Of a stretch of 50,817 bases of DNA, positions 1-7,267 are shown piece by piece. The position numbers and the translations under genes are program-made. Positions within the stretch are counted from its first letter, which is position 1, and each line of letters opens with the position of its first letter. Source of the stretch: an uncultured bacterium (GTDB taxonomy: Bacteria; Patescibacteriota; Microgenomatia; UBA1400; PJMF01); assembly GCA_903842795.1 (NCBI GenBank), contig CAIMNJ010000002.1, positions 1-50,817 on the forward strand, written 5' to 3'. Under the pieces are notes generated by a model. That model had not been told where the DNA came from. It was given only the letters and a program-made list of their open reading frames with translations, and made no database searches.

Positions 1-297
1 CTTAGCAAAATAATCATTGCCGCTTCTTAGATAAAATAGTTTTTTACAAAGATCTAATTCGGCAGTTAAAAATAAAATTATCAAAAAAAAGTTATTTTCT
101 TTTAAGTAGTTACAAAAACCACAAATTTTTTCATCAGATAGAACCAAATCTAAAACGATTAGATGATATTTTTTATTATCAACCAAACTATAAGCTTCAC
201 TTAAATTTGAAGCGAGATCGACTGCATAAATTTTACTGATTCTAGATTTAATTAAATCTGATAGAACAGCATTATCTCCAACAAGCAAAATTCGCAC
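1..297 (-). CDS. Response regulator receiver domain protein, 3' part cut by window edge
   Basis: Ninety-nine codons of a CheY-like receiver domain are visible, starting from a GTG just after an in-frame TAA at 307-309 and running off the window's left edge. The start VRILLVGDN gives the beta-1 strand with the acidic pocket (one Asp where many receivers have two acids). IVLDL carries the likely phospho-acceptor Asp, LFLTA supplies the Thr and the last visible residues YFAK the conserved Lys. This is a phospho-receiver of a two-component system. Whether an output domain follows cannot be seen. It is divergent from rpsU with a 98-base gap. Confidence 0.85.
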   Translation of the reverse strand, partial: MRILLVGDNAVLSDLIKSRISKIYAVDLASNLSEAYSLVDNKKYHLIVLDLVLSDEKICGFCNYLKENNFFLIILFLTAELDLCKKLFYLRSGNDYFAK

Positions 298-322
298 TCG
301 AGTAGTTTAGCAAAATGAGAAC

Positions 323-351
323 TTCCAAACAATGCGTCTTTAGGATATAAT
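323..351 (+). promoter_or_regulatory. rpsU promoter
   Basis: A TTCCAA -35-like hexamer (323-328) lies 17 bases before a perfect TATAAT (346-351). Transcription should begin near 358 and give a leader of about 38 bases carrying a strong Shine-Dalgarno, unlike most promoters in this window. Confidence 0.7.
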
Positions 352-395
352 CACAGTCTTAATAGTTACACTAATTTGGGAGGGAGGTGAGAACT

Positions 396-647
396 TTGCC
401 AATAGTTATTAAAGCCAAAAAAAATCAATCAACTTCAGATTTAATCAGACAGTTTAAAAAAGCTGTAGCTGCTACTGGAATTGTGCAGATTGTCAAAGAT
501 CGCAGATATTTCCAAAAGCCTTCCAAAGTTAAATCTATTAAGACTGCTGAACGTAGTCGTTTGAAAAAGAGAGCTCACTCTCTTAAGAAAACTAAAAACA
601 TTTCTCCAATCGCAATTGCTAAGATTAGAGCAAGACTTGGTTCTTAG
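396..647 (+). CDS. rpsU: 30S ribosomal protein bS21
   Basis: A small basic protein of the 30S subunit, located by the mRNA platform. The N-terminus MPIVIKAKKNQ and the following R-x-F-K-K segment match the bS21 family, as does the Lys/Arg-rich C-terminus. I choose the TTG at 396 because the family begins with MP-hydrophobic residues and because GGGAGGTGAG (382-391) is an ideal Shine-Dalgarno eight bases upstream. The in-frame GTG at 387 lies inside that Shine-Dalgarno and is probably not the start. The product is 83 residues, longer than the 70-residue E. coli protein. It is monocistronic, with its own promoter and terminator. Confidence 0.92.
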   Translation: MPIVIKAKKNQSTSDLIRQFKKAVAATGIVQIVKDRRYFQKPSKVKSIKTAERSRLKKRAHSLKKTKNISPIAIAKIRARLGS

Positions 648-680
648 TTTACGAAGAACAGATTAATTTTTGAAAAACAT

Positions 681-710
681 AAAACCCGCTTCTTTTGGAA
701 GCGGGTTTTT
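681..710 (+). terminator. Intrinsic terminator after rpsU
   Basis: A 12-base-pair stem (681-692 with 698-709, core CCCGCTTC/GAAGCGGG), loop TTTTG, then a T tract. The A tract on its other side lets it work on the minus strand too, where the coiled-coil gene ends at 735. Confidence 0.9.
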
Positions 711-734
711 AATTTATAAAATGAGAAATCAAGC

Positions 735-1232
735 TTAAATTTTCTTAGCCTTGATTTTTGCCTTGATACTAAAATCCCACTGATCTCCATCACTTGTATC
801 AAAACTCATAGAATTAGTTAAGGCATGGTAATTTACCAAATGATTGCTTAAGGTTTCTTCTAGTTCCTTTTTTTGCTGATTGAGTTCAGCTACATCAATT
901 TTGAGAGTAGTGGACTGAGGATCATTCTGTAACTGAACTTTACGTTCTTTCATTGCTTGAGTGTGTTTTTCAACTTCTTCACGAGCTTCAATCAATTGAA
1001 CATCATTGTCAAAAACACTTTTCAAACTCTGTCTTTTTTCCTTGAGCTCACCTTCAATACGCACTAGCTCACGAGCATGTTTTTCGATTAAATTTTGCAA
1101 TGAAGTGAGAGTTTCAGCCAATTCGTTTGATTCTATTAATTCGTCAGTAGAATCTGCACTCTTACTTGCCTGACTCAATGCATCTAGAGCCAAATCATCA
1201 CTAGAACTAATTTGTTTTTGATCATCTGCCAT
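735..1232 (-). CDS. Hypothetical coiled-coil protein
   Basis: A 165-residue acidic protein that I do not recognise. The first 45 residues are polar and Ser/Asp-rich. Residues about 50-140 form long heptad-like helices rich in Glu, Lys, Leu and Gln, typical of a coiled coil. The C-terminus has a Trp-containing strand and a Lys-rich tail. There is no signal peptide or membrane segment, so it is probably cytoplasmic. The frame stays open upstream to 1508, but that stretch is the rnpB RNA gene read backwards. The ATG at 1232 (MADDQKQ) leaves a normal divergent gap to the rnpB promoter and is the likely start. Confidence 0.75.
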   Translation of the reverse strand: MADDQKQISSSDDLALDALSQASKSADSTDELIESNELAETLTSLQNLIEKHARELVRIEGELKEKRQSLKSVFDNDVQLIEAREEVEKHTQAMKERKVQLQNDPQSTTLKIDVAELNQQKKELEETLSNHLVNYHALTNSMSFDTSDGDQWDFSIKAKIKAKKI

Positions 1233-1296
1233 AAAATTATTTGATCCGTATCGACACGGACAACCTTTCAGATGACAGATTAGCAAAATTTCGAGA

Positions 1297-1302
1297 TATA
1301 AT
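1297..1302 (+). promoter_or_regulatory. rnpB -10 element
   Basis: Perfect TATAAT ending six bases before the first base of the P1 helix of RNase P RNA (1309). It gives an internal calibration of the distance from -10 to transcription start in this genome. A weak TGACAG lies about 18 bases upstream. Confidence 0.75.
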
Positions 1303-1308
1303 AAAGGG

Positions 1309-1640
1309 GAAGAACGTGGTCGGGACAATGGATCTTGGTTTTCCAAGATAGGAAAGTCCGGACAACAGAGTAGAGGGTGCCTGATGAAAATCAGGGATTG
1401 TTTGGCAAGAGCTTTGCTTACTACCAAAACAAGCCAGTTAGAGCAACAGAAACGATCCGAGTAGCGTCGGCTGAAACGACCAAGCTTTTGGGTATATTGC
1501 GCAAGCAATATGGTAATCCTCCCCGTTGCGAGCTACGACTTTGACCTAAATGGTACTACTCCTTATCATGGTCATAATGTGAGCGCACTAGATAAATCAT
1601 TGTCGAGAAACAGAATCCGGCTTATCAAACCACGTTCTTC
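1309..1640 (+). ncRNA. rnpB: RNase P RNA
   Basis: The catalytic RNA that removes 5' leaders from pre-tRNAs. P1 is closed by GAAGAACGTGGT (1309-1320) pairing perfectly with ACCACGTTCTTC (1629-1640). Inside are the universal core pieces: GGAAAGTCCGGAC near 1350, an AGGGTGCCTG hairpin, CAGAAACGA near 1448, GCGCACTAGATAAAT near 1583 and ACAGAATCCGGCTTA near 1610. A T tract follows directly (1641-1647), so P1 can also act as terminator. Length is about 332 nt. It lies between convergent comM and the divergent coiled-coil gene. Confidence 0.95.
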
Positions 1641-1654
1641 TTTTTTTAGTTGTT

Positions 1655-3163
1655 TTACATTATTCCTTCCAAAAAACTTCGAAAGCTAAAAGCTTCCAAA
1701 ATATGTTCTTTTTGAATAATTGATATTTGTTGTAAATCAGCAATAGTTTGAGCAACTTTGAAAATTTTGAAGTAAGACCTTGTAGAAAGCTTTTGGTGTA
1801 TAGCCATCAAATCAAGAATTTTCTTAGCTTTATTCTCAATTTGACACAACTGCAAAACAGCTTGTGAATCCAGATCAGCATTAGAATGGAAGCTAGTTTT
1901 TTCATAACGCTGTTGCTGAATGTGGGCTGCTTGAGCTACTCTTTTTTTAATTTCTTGTGAGTTCTCTGATTGATTGAGAACAATCTTTGGCACCTCGACA
2001 GTTTCCACATGCATCATCAAATCAATTCGATCCAAAATTGGTCCAGAAAATTTATTTTGATAACGCCTTAGATCATATTCACTGCAACGACATTGATGAT
2101 TGCTGTCACCGGCAAAACCACATGGACAAGGATTACTCGCAGCTACTAAAGTAAAATTAGCCGGATATACATATTTTTGTTTAAGGCGATTGATTTCTAT
2201 TAAGCCACTCTCTAATGGTTGACGAAGCATTTCTATCAATTGATGCTTAAATTCAGCGAACTCGTCCAAAAATAAAATGCCTCGATGAGCCAAACTAATC
2301 TCTCCAGGAATCAAACTGGCGCCACCACCAATAAAAGCCAATTGTGAAATACTAGCGTGAGGAGCACGAAAAGGTCTACAATTCAGTAGCTGATTCTGCA
2401 AAAAGCCACATAAAGAATAAATACGGTTAATTTCCAAAAATTCTTCTTCACTTAAGTCTGGCAAAATAGAAACTATAGCTTTTGCCAACAAACTTTTGCC
2501 AGCTCCAGGGGAACCGACCATCAATAAATTATGACGTCCAGCCGCCACAATTTCTAAAGCTCTTTTAGCTTGGATATGACCAAAAATTTGTGCAAAATCT
2601 ACACTGTTATTATTTTTTACTCTCAATCTAATTGATTCAACTTTTTTTAATTTAAGAGTGCATCTGGTAAATGCTAAAAATTCTTGTAAAGAAATTAGTG
2701 GATAAAATTCTAAGTCGTGAATTTTTGGCAATTCACCCAAATTCTCTTTTGGAAAATAAACTCTCTTAAAACCCATTGATCTGGCTGATAAAACAATAGA
2801 AACAAAACCTTTAATTTTTCTAAGGCGACCATCTAAAGCCAACTCTCCTAAAAACAAACAATCATCAGTATTGAAACGCACTTCTCCATAAAGTTTAAGC
2901 ATCGCCACTGCAATTGCTAATTCCACACCACTGCTTTTTTTATCCAAATCAGCTGGTGCCAAATTAACAATTGTTTTCTTTGGTTTAATACGAATGCCAC
3001 ATTGAGAAAGAGCCGCAGTAATTCTTTCTCTAGATTCATCAATCACTCTACTAGCCAAACCGATAATGATAAATGCTGGCTTCCCAAAAATAGTCTTTAT
3101 TTCTACTTCAATACGAATAGTTTCTAATCCATGATTAACTGCACTAAAAGTGTGACTTAACAT
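1655..3163 (-). CDS. comM: YifB/ComM family Mg-chelatase-like AAA+ ATPase
   Basis: A hexameric AAA+ helicase of the ComM family, which aids branch migration during natural transformation. The product is 502 residues, the usual family size. The N-terminal ChlI-like domain (about 1-165) contains the NLAPADLDK segment. Walker A GSPGAGKS lies near residue 215 and Walker B ILFLDEF near 300. The cysteine cluster CPCGFAGDSNHQCRC follows, and the C-terminal lid domain ends with the ARSYF-like SYFKIFKVAQTIADL. I use the ATG at 3163 (MLSHTFSA), not the TTG four codons earlier, because the family starts in this way. It is divergent from the MurE-like gene. DNA uptake is a common CPR trait. Confidence 0.93.
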   Translation of the reverse strand: MLSHTFSAVNHGLETIRIEVEIKTIFGKPAFIIIGLASRVIDESRERITAALSQCGIRIKPKKTIVNLAPADLDKKSSGVELAIAVAMLKLYGEVRFNTDDCLFLGELALDGRLRKIKGFVSIVLSARSMGFKRVYFPKENLGELPKIHDLEFYPLISLQEFLAFTRCTLKLKKVESIRLRVKNNNSVDFAQIFGHIQAKRALEIVAAGRHNLLMVGSPGAGKSLLAKAIVSILPDLSEEEFLEINRIYSLCGFLQNQLLNCRPFRAPHASISQLAFIGGGASLIPGEISLAHRGILFLDEFAEFKHQLIEMLRQPLESGLIEINRLKQKYVYPANFTLVAASNPCPCGFAGDSNHQCRCSEYDLRRYQNKFSGPILDRIDLMMHVETVEVPKIVLNQSENSQEIKKRVAQAAHIQQQRYEKTSFHSNADLDSQAVLQLCQIENKAKKILDLMAIHQKLSTRSYFKIFKVAQTIADLQQISIIQKEHILEAFSFRSFLEGIM

Positions 3164-3215
3164 AACTAATTGCAAGAATAAAGGTTCAAGGTTACAAAAA
3201 AGTACATCGATCTGT

Positions 3216-3221
3216 TATCAT
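3216..3221 (+). promoter_or_regulatory. Extended -10 of the murE-murC operon
   Basis: TGT-TATCAT, an extended -10 ending six bases before the GTG start at 3228, with TTACAA 18 bases upstream. It implies a leaderless transcript. Confidence 0.6.
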
Positions 3222-3227
3222 AGGGAT

Positions 3228-4448
3228 GTGATATCAAGTGAACTGATTTACCAACTCAAGAGACCTTACCACTTTATTAAAACTGGCTTGCTTAAAGGTT
3301 TGCCTGCCAGACTAAAACATAATTTTCCAGATAAAAAACTCAAAATTATAGCTATAACTGGAACTGATGGGAAAACTACTTCTTCAACCCTGCTTTATCA
3401 TGTTCTTAGAAAAAGCGGTAAAAAAGTTGCTTTAATCTCCACTGTTGGCGCCTATATTGATGGTAAACAATTCGAGACTGGCTTTCACGTCACTAGTCCT
3501 AGCCCAGACAAATTATTTGCCTTTATGTCTCAAATGCTGGAACACAAAGTTGAATATTTAGTTTTAGAATTCACTTCACAAGGAGCTTATCAATCTCGTC
3601 TATTTGGTATAAAACCAGATATTGCTGCTGTCACCAATATTGACCAAGATCATTTTGACTATCATTTGAATTATCAAAATTATTTAGCCGCCAAAGCCAT
3701 CGTTCTCAAAAAAGCCAAAACAATTGTTTTAAACAATGACGACCAATCATATTATCGTCTCAAAAAACTTTTTCCAAGCAGCCAGTATAAGGTCATTGAC
3801 TATGGCCAAGAAATTAAACTTAATAACCAAATTGAAAAAGCTATTAAAGAACGTTTTCCAGAACTATTTAATCAGCACAATGCTCATTTGGTCAGCACCA
3901 TTGCTTTAGAAATTGGTCTTAATAAGACAGAAATCAGTCAAGCTTTGATTAGTTTTGAAGGAGTACCTGGAAGAATGCAATTCATTGAAAACAAAAAAAA
4001 TCTCAAAATAGTGGTTGATTTTGCCCACACCCCACAAGGATTACGCAATGCTCTAACTGCCTTGCGCAATTTGATGAAAAAAGAAAAGATGTCTGGTAAA
4101 TTAATTGCCGTTTATGGCTGCGCAGGCTTACGCGATGCAGCTAAAAGACCAATGATGGGTGAAATTGGTGTAGAACTAGCTGATTTATTGGTTTTTACCG
4201 CAGAAGATCCACGCACCGAAGATATTTGGTCAATTATTCGTCAAATGAAAGAATCCCTTACTTTTGGTCACAATAAAATTTCTTCAATACCAGATAGGCA
4301 AGAAGCTATTAATTTTGCTATTCAAAAATTAGCAAATAAAGGTGACTTAATCGCTATTTTTGGCAAAGGTCCAGAAAAGAGCATGTGTTATGGCACTACA
4401 GAAATAGCTTGGAGCGATGAAGAAGCGGTAAAAAAAGCACTTAGATAA
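3228..4448 (+). CDS. MurE-like Mur ligase lacking the N-terminal domain
   Basis: An ATP-dependent amide ligase of the Mur family, most like MurE (addition of the third amino acid to the UDP-MurNAc-dipeptide). The P-loop GTDGKTT is at about residue 45, and NIDQDHFDYH and the YLAAKA segment with the carbamylated-Lys position follow. The C-terminal domain has FAHTPQG and GKGPEK. In full MurE proteins the P-loop sits about 110 residues in, so the UDP-sugar-binding N-terminal domain is nearly absent and total length is 406 instead of about 490. The DNPR specificity motif reads EDPR here. The GTG start has no Shine-Dalgarno and lies six bases after a -10. Murein synthesis is supported by the adjacent murC. 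Confidence 0.8.
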   Translation: MISSELIYQLKRPYHFIKTGLLKGLPARLKHNFPDKKLKIIAITGTDGKTTSSTLLYHVLRKSGKKVALISTVGAYIDGKQFETGFHVTSPSPDKLFAFMSQMLEHKVEYLVLEFTSQGAYQSRLFGIKPDIAAVTNIDQDHFDYHLNYQNYLAAKAIVLKKAKTIVLNNDDQSYYRLKKLFPSSQYKVIDYGQEIKLNNQIEKAIKERFPELFNQHNAHLVSTIALEIGLNKTEISQALISFEGVPGRMQFIENKKNLKIVVDFAHTPQGLRNALTALRNLMKKEKMSGKLIAVYGCAGLRDAAKRPMMGEIGVELADLLVFTAEDPRTEDIWSIIRQMKESLTFGHNKISSIPDRQEAINFAIQKLANKGDLIAIFGKGPEKSMCYGTTEIAWSDEEAVKKALR

Positions 4449-4466
4449 TCTAATCAAGGGATAATA

Positions 4467-5855
4467 ATGGAATTTTTCAAAGCAAATAATTTTTACCTAG
4501 TTGGCATCAAGGGTGTAGCCATGACTTCGATTGCTCAGTGCTTAATCGATGATGGCAAGACAGTGATTGGTTCAGACATTGCCGAAGACTTTGTAACCGC
4601 TCCAATTTTGACTAAATTAGGAATCAAAATTGAAGACATTGCGAAAATTCCAGATTTCGCTAACCAAAAAATTGATGCTGTTATCTACACAGCCGCTCAC
4701 CAAGGTGTGGATAACCCTCAAGTTGTGGCCGCAATTGCAGCTGGCATTCCAGTTTACAATCAGGCTCAAGCATTGGCAGAATTCTTTAATCTCAAGCAAG
4801 GAATTGCGGTTTGTGGAGTAGGCGGCAAGAGCACTGTTTCTGCCATGATTACTTTTGCATTGCAGCGACTAATGCCAGAAGAATTATCTTATTCTGTTGG
4901 AGTTGGTGAAATCATTGGTCTGCCAAGAACTGGTCAATGGCAAGAAAATGGCAAATACTTCGTGGCTGAAGCCGATGAGTATGTGGTTGATGCAAATGCC
5001 AAGAACAAAGGTCTTGCCATCACACCTCGTTTTTCTTTTTTACAACCATCTTTCACCATTTGCACCAATCTAAAATATGATCATCCAGATGTATACGAAA
5101 ACTTTGAAGATACAAAAAGAAATTTTGCTAAATTTTTTTCTCAAATCAAACAAGATGGATTATTGATCGTTAATGGTGACAATCAAGATCTGGTTGATTT
5201 GGCCAACTCAATGAACCTTGATCGCCCGGATATCAAAATAATCACTTTTGGTGAGGGAGAGAATTGTAATTTTAGATTAAAAAATTTTGATTTTAACTTA
5301 ACTGTTCCAGGAAAATTTAATTTGTTGAATGCGCTAACTGCTATGGCCTGTCTAACGCAATTAGGCTTCACAAAAATTCAAATTATTGAAGCTCTTAATG
5401 CTTTTCGATCAACCAAACGTCGTTTCGAATTGATCAAGAAAACTGAAAAAACCTGGCATTTTGATGATTATGCTCATCATCCTTCAGAAGTTTTGGCTGT
5501 TATTGACACTCTTAATGAGAGCTTCACCGAACAAAAAAAGCTTATTGCTTTTCAACCACACACTTTCTCAAGAACTAGACAACTTTTTACTGAATTTGTT
5601 GATGCTTTAGCAATTCATACAAAATTAAATGATGAGATCTTGTTGATTGATATTTTCCCTTCAGCTAGAGAAGCCTTTGATCCTGATATGAATTGCGACA
5701 AATTAGTGACAGCAGTGCAAGCTAAATATCCAAGTTGCAAAATTCAAAACCTCAAAACAATAAATGCTTTGGCTGAATACGTGCAAAATCACGAACACAC
5801 TGTTTTCATTACAATCGGAGCTGGAGATATTTATCACGCTCATGAATTACTCTAA
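4467..5855 (+). CDS. murC: UDP-N-acetylmuramate--L-alanine ligase
   Basis: Adds L-Ala to UDP-MurNAc, the first peptide step of murein synthesis in the cytoplasm. The 462-residue length is normal. The Rossmann N-terminal domain opens with YLVGIKGVAMTSIA. The acidic EADEYV motif is near residue 168. The C-terminal domain contains the diagnostic DDYAHHPSEV and FQPHTFSRT. The ATP loop reads GVGGKST where the usual MurC loop is GTHGKTT. The Lys is kept, but the His and first Thr are not. It follows the MurE-like gene after 18 bases and has an AAGGGA Shine-Dalgarno, so the two are co-transcribed. Confidence 0.93.
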   Translation: MEFFKANNFYLVGIKGVAMTSIAQCLIDDGKTVIGSDIAEDFVTAPILTKLGIKIEDIAKIPDFANQKIDAVIYTAAHQGVDNPQVVAAIAAGIPVYNQAQALAEFFNLKQGIAVCGVGGKSTVSAMITFALQRLMPEELSYSVGVGEIIGLPRTGQWQENGKYFVAEADEYVVDANAKNKGLAITPRFSFLQPSFTICTNLKYDHPDVYENFEDTKRNFAKFFSQIKQDGLLIVNGDNQDLVDLANSMNLDRPDIKIITFGEGENCNFRLKNFDFNLTVPGKFNLLNALTAMACLTQLGFTKIQIIEALNAFRSTKRRFELIKKTEKTWHFDDYAHHPSEVLAVIDTLNESFTEQKKLIAFQPHTFSRTRQLFTEFVDALAIHTKLNDEILLIDIFPSAREAFDPDMNCDKLVTAVQAKYPSCKIQNLKTINALAEYVQNHEHTVFITIGAGDIYHAHELL

Positions 5856-5910
5856 AATTACATATAACAGCTTGATTTAGTAGTGATATAATTTGTAGGT
5901 CAAAAGTCGA

Positions 5911-5994
5911 GCCGCGATGGCGGAATAGGTAGACGCGCGAGACTTAAAATCTCGTACTAGCAATAGTGTGTGGGTTCGATTCCCTCTCGCGGCA
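5911..5994 (+). tRNA. tRNA-Leu (TAA)
   Basis: 84 nt. Acceptor GCCGCGA/TCGCGGC, anticodon loop CTTAAAA with anticodon TAA, a long variable arm as expected for Leu, and T loop GGTTCGATTCC. CCA is not encoded. A TGA-TATAAT extended -10 sits at 5884-5892. Confidence 0.95.
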
Positions 5995-6011
5995 CAAGCT
6001 TTAGACAAAAT

Positions 6012-6085
6012 CGGAGAGTAGTTCAGATGGCTAGAACGCACGGTTTGGGACCGTGAGGTCGCAGGTTCAAGTCCTGTCTCTCCGA
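6012..6085 (+). tRNA. tRNA-Pro (TGG)
   Basis: 74 nt. Acceptor CGGAGAG/CTCTCCG, anticodon stem CACGG/CCGTG with loop TTTGGGA (anticodon TGG), and T arm GGTTCAAGTCC. CCA is not encoded. It follows tRNA-Leu by 17 bases, probably on the same transcript. Confidence 0.95.
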
Positions 6086-6121
6086 CAACAGGCAATTAGT
6101 CACTAAGCTGAAAGGAAGATT

Positions 6122-6388
6122 ATGAGTGAAGGAGAGAGAGACGAAAAATACGCTGCAAATCTTATAGAAGGTCTCAAAGGACAGGCAAGGAACGGTGGAA
6201 CAACAAAACCCATTGAACCATCAGAAGTTACTAGTGAAACTTCAGGTGGACCATATTGAAAAAAAGATATGTGGGAAAGATATTGTGCTAGAGTAGTAAA
6301 TGAATTGGTAAGAGACTGTGGTTATTCACAAGCTGAAGCGGAAGAATTGGTAAGAAAAAATTCTCAAGAAGCAAAAACTTGGGAATAA
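6122..6388 (+). pseudogene. Small hypothetical gene interrupted by in-frame TGA
   Basis: An ATG with a good Shine-Dalgarno (AAAGGAAG, 6112-6119) opens a frame that continues to TAA at 6386-6388. It is broken once, by TGA at 6257-6259 (codon 46). Both halves look like one charged helical protein: MSEGERDEKYA before the stop and a Cys-containing helix with SQAEAEELV after it. TGA could be a single change from TGG (Trp). An ATG at 6269, three codons past the stop, could restart the second half as a 39-residue peptide. I see no GC-rich hairpin after the TGA, so selenocysteine is unlikely. No function recognised. Confidence 0.5.
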
Positions 6389-6407
6389 AAATATAATTAT
6401 TTTTTGC

Positions 6408-6413
6408 TATATT
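6408..6413 (+). promoter_or_regulatory. Extended -10 of the SDR gene
   Basis: TGC-TATATT ending eight bases before the ATG at 6422. No Shine-Dalgarno lies between, so the mRNA is probably leaderless. Confidence 0.6.
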
Positions 6414-6421
6414 TATAGCAT

Positions 6422-7204
6422 ATGTCCAAAAATATCCTCATCACCGGTGCCTCTAGTGGGATCGGTAAAGCTGTCGCTCTTGAATTTGCTAAGAGAGACG
6501 GTTCTAAAAATCATTTAATTATTGTTGCTCGCAATCAGGTTAAGCTTGAAAAAGTAGCTGAAGAAATCAGAAGCTTTGGGGCAGAAGTTAGCGTTCTAAC
6601 TGCAGATTTTGGTGACACAAATTCAATTGCCAAACTTTTCACTGAGATTGAAGCAAAATTCCAAACATTGGATTTAGTCTTTAACAATGCAGGTCTTGGT
6701 TTTGTCAAAGAAGCTCATCTTTTATCTGACGACGAGGTGGAACAGATTATTGATGCCAATGTCAAAGGGATGATTTTGGTAGCAAAAAAAGCAGCTAATA
6801 TGATGATTAAGCAAAATCATGGTCACATTATTTTCACTTCTTCTCTAGCTGGCTATGTCCTTTTGCCAAAATGGTCAGTCTACTGCGCTAGCAAGTGGGG
6901 AATCACTGCCTTTGCCAATATTTTACGCCAAGAATTGGCTAAATTTGGCATTAAGGTTAGTACTGTCCACCCAGGACCAGTCAAAACCGAATTTTTTGAC
7001 AGCAATAAAGCCGATGTTGACTTGAGTGGCTCAGAAAAAACCATGCCGGCAATTCCCGTGGAAGATGTCTCTGGAGCCATTTATGATTTGGCTTACAGTG
7101 ATGTAGAAAGAATCTTCTGTCCGCCAAAATTAGGTTTGTTCGCCAATTTATTTAGACTATTTCCAAAATTCATGCAAAAACTTTTTAGCATGATGGTTAA
7201 ATAA
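6422..7204 (+). CDS. Short-chain dehydrogenase/reductase (SDR)
   Basis: A classical SDR of 260 residues, a soluble NAD(P)-dependent oxidoreductase. The cofactor loop TGASSGIGKA is at residues 8-17, NNAG near 92, the catalytic Ser in FTSSLAG near 141 and the YCASK Tyr/Lys pair near 156. The segment VHPGPVKTEFF is typical of the family. Arg/Lys near the end of the second strand (VARNQVKL) hints at NADP preference. The substrate cannot be told. It stands alone, with its own promoter, before recQ. Confidence 0.93.
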   Translation: MSKNILITGASSGIGKAVALEFAKRDGSKNHLIIVARNQVKLEKVAEEIRSFGAEVSVLTADFGDTNSIAKLFTEIEAKFQTLDLVFNNAGLGFVKEAHLLSDDEVEQIIDANVKGMILVAKKAANMMIKQNHGHIIFTSSLAGYVLLPKWSVYCASKWGITAFANILRQELAKFGIKVSTVHPGPVKTEFFDSNKADVDLSGSEKTMPAIPVEDVSGAIYDLAYSDVERIFCPPKLGLFANLFRLFPKFMQKLFSMMVK

Positions 7205-7255
7205 GTTTTAGGAAATAAATTAGCATTTGGCACACTTCCTGCAAACTTGCTTTGT

Positions 7256-7261
7256 TATAAA
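7256..7261 (+). promoter_or_regulatory. Extended -10 of recQ
   Basis: TGT-TATAAA ending six bases before the ATG at 7268. It supports that ATG over the TTG at 7247. Confidence 0.6.
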
Positions 7262-7267
7262 AAAACA

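Noticed and set aside
1233..1508. N-terminal extension of the coiled-coil protein
   Set aside because: This stretch is largely the RNase P RNA gene and its promoter on the other strand; the residues look random and lack similarity to the acidic helical body.
5877..6095. Minus-strand short frame over tRNA-Leu and tRNA-Pro
   Set aside because: It is the complement of two clear tRNAs; such frames are common false genes.
6257..6259. Selenocysteine or UGA-recoded codon
   Set aside because: There is no bacterial SECIS-like GC-rich hairpin just after the TGA, and UGA terminates several convincing genes here, so code 25 is excluded.
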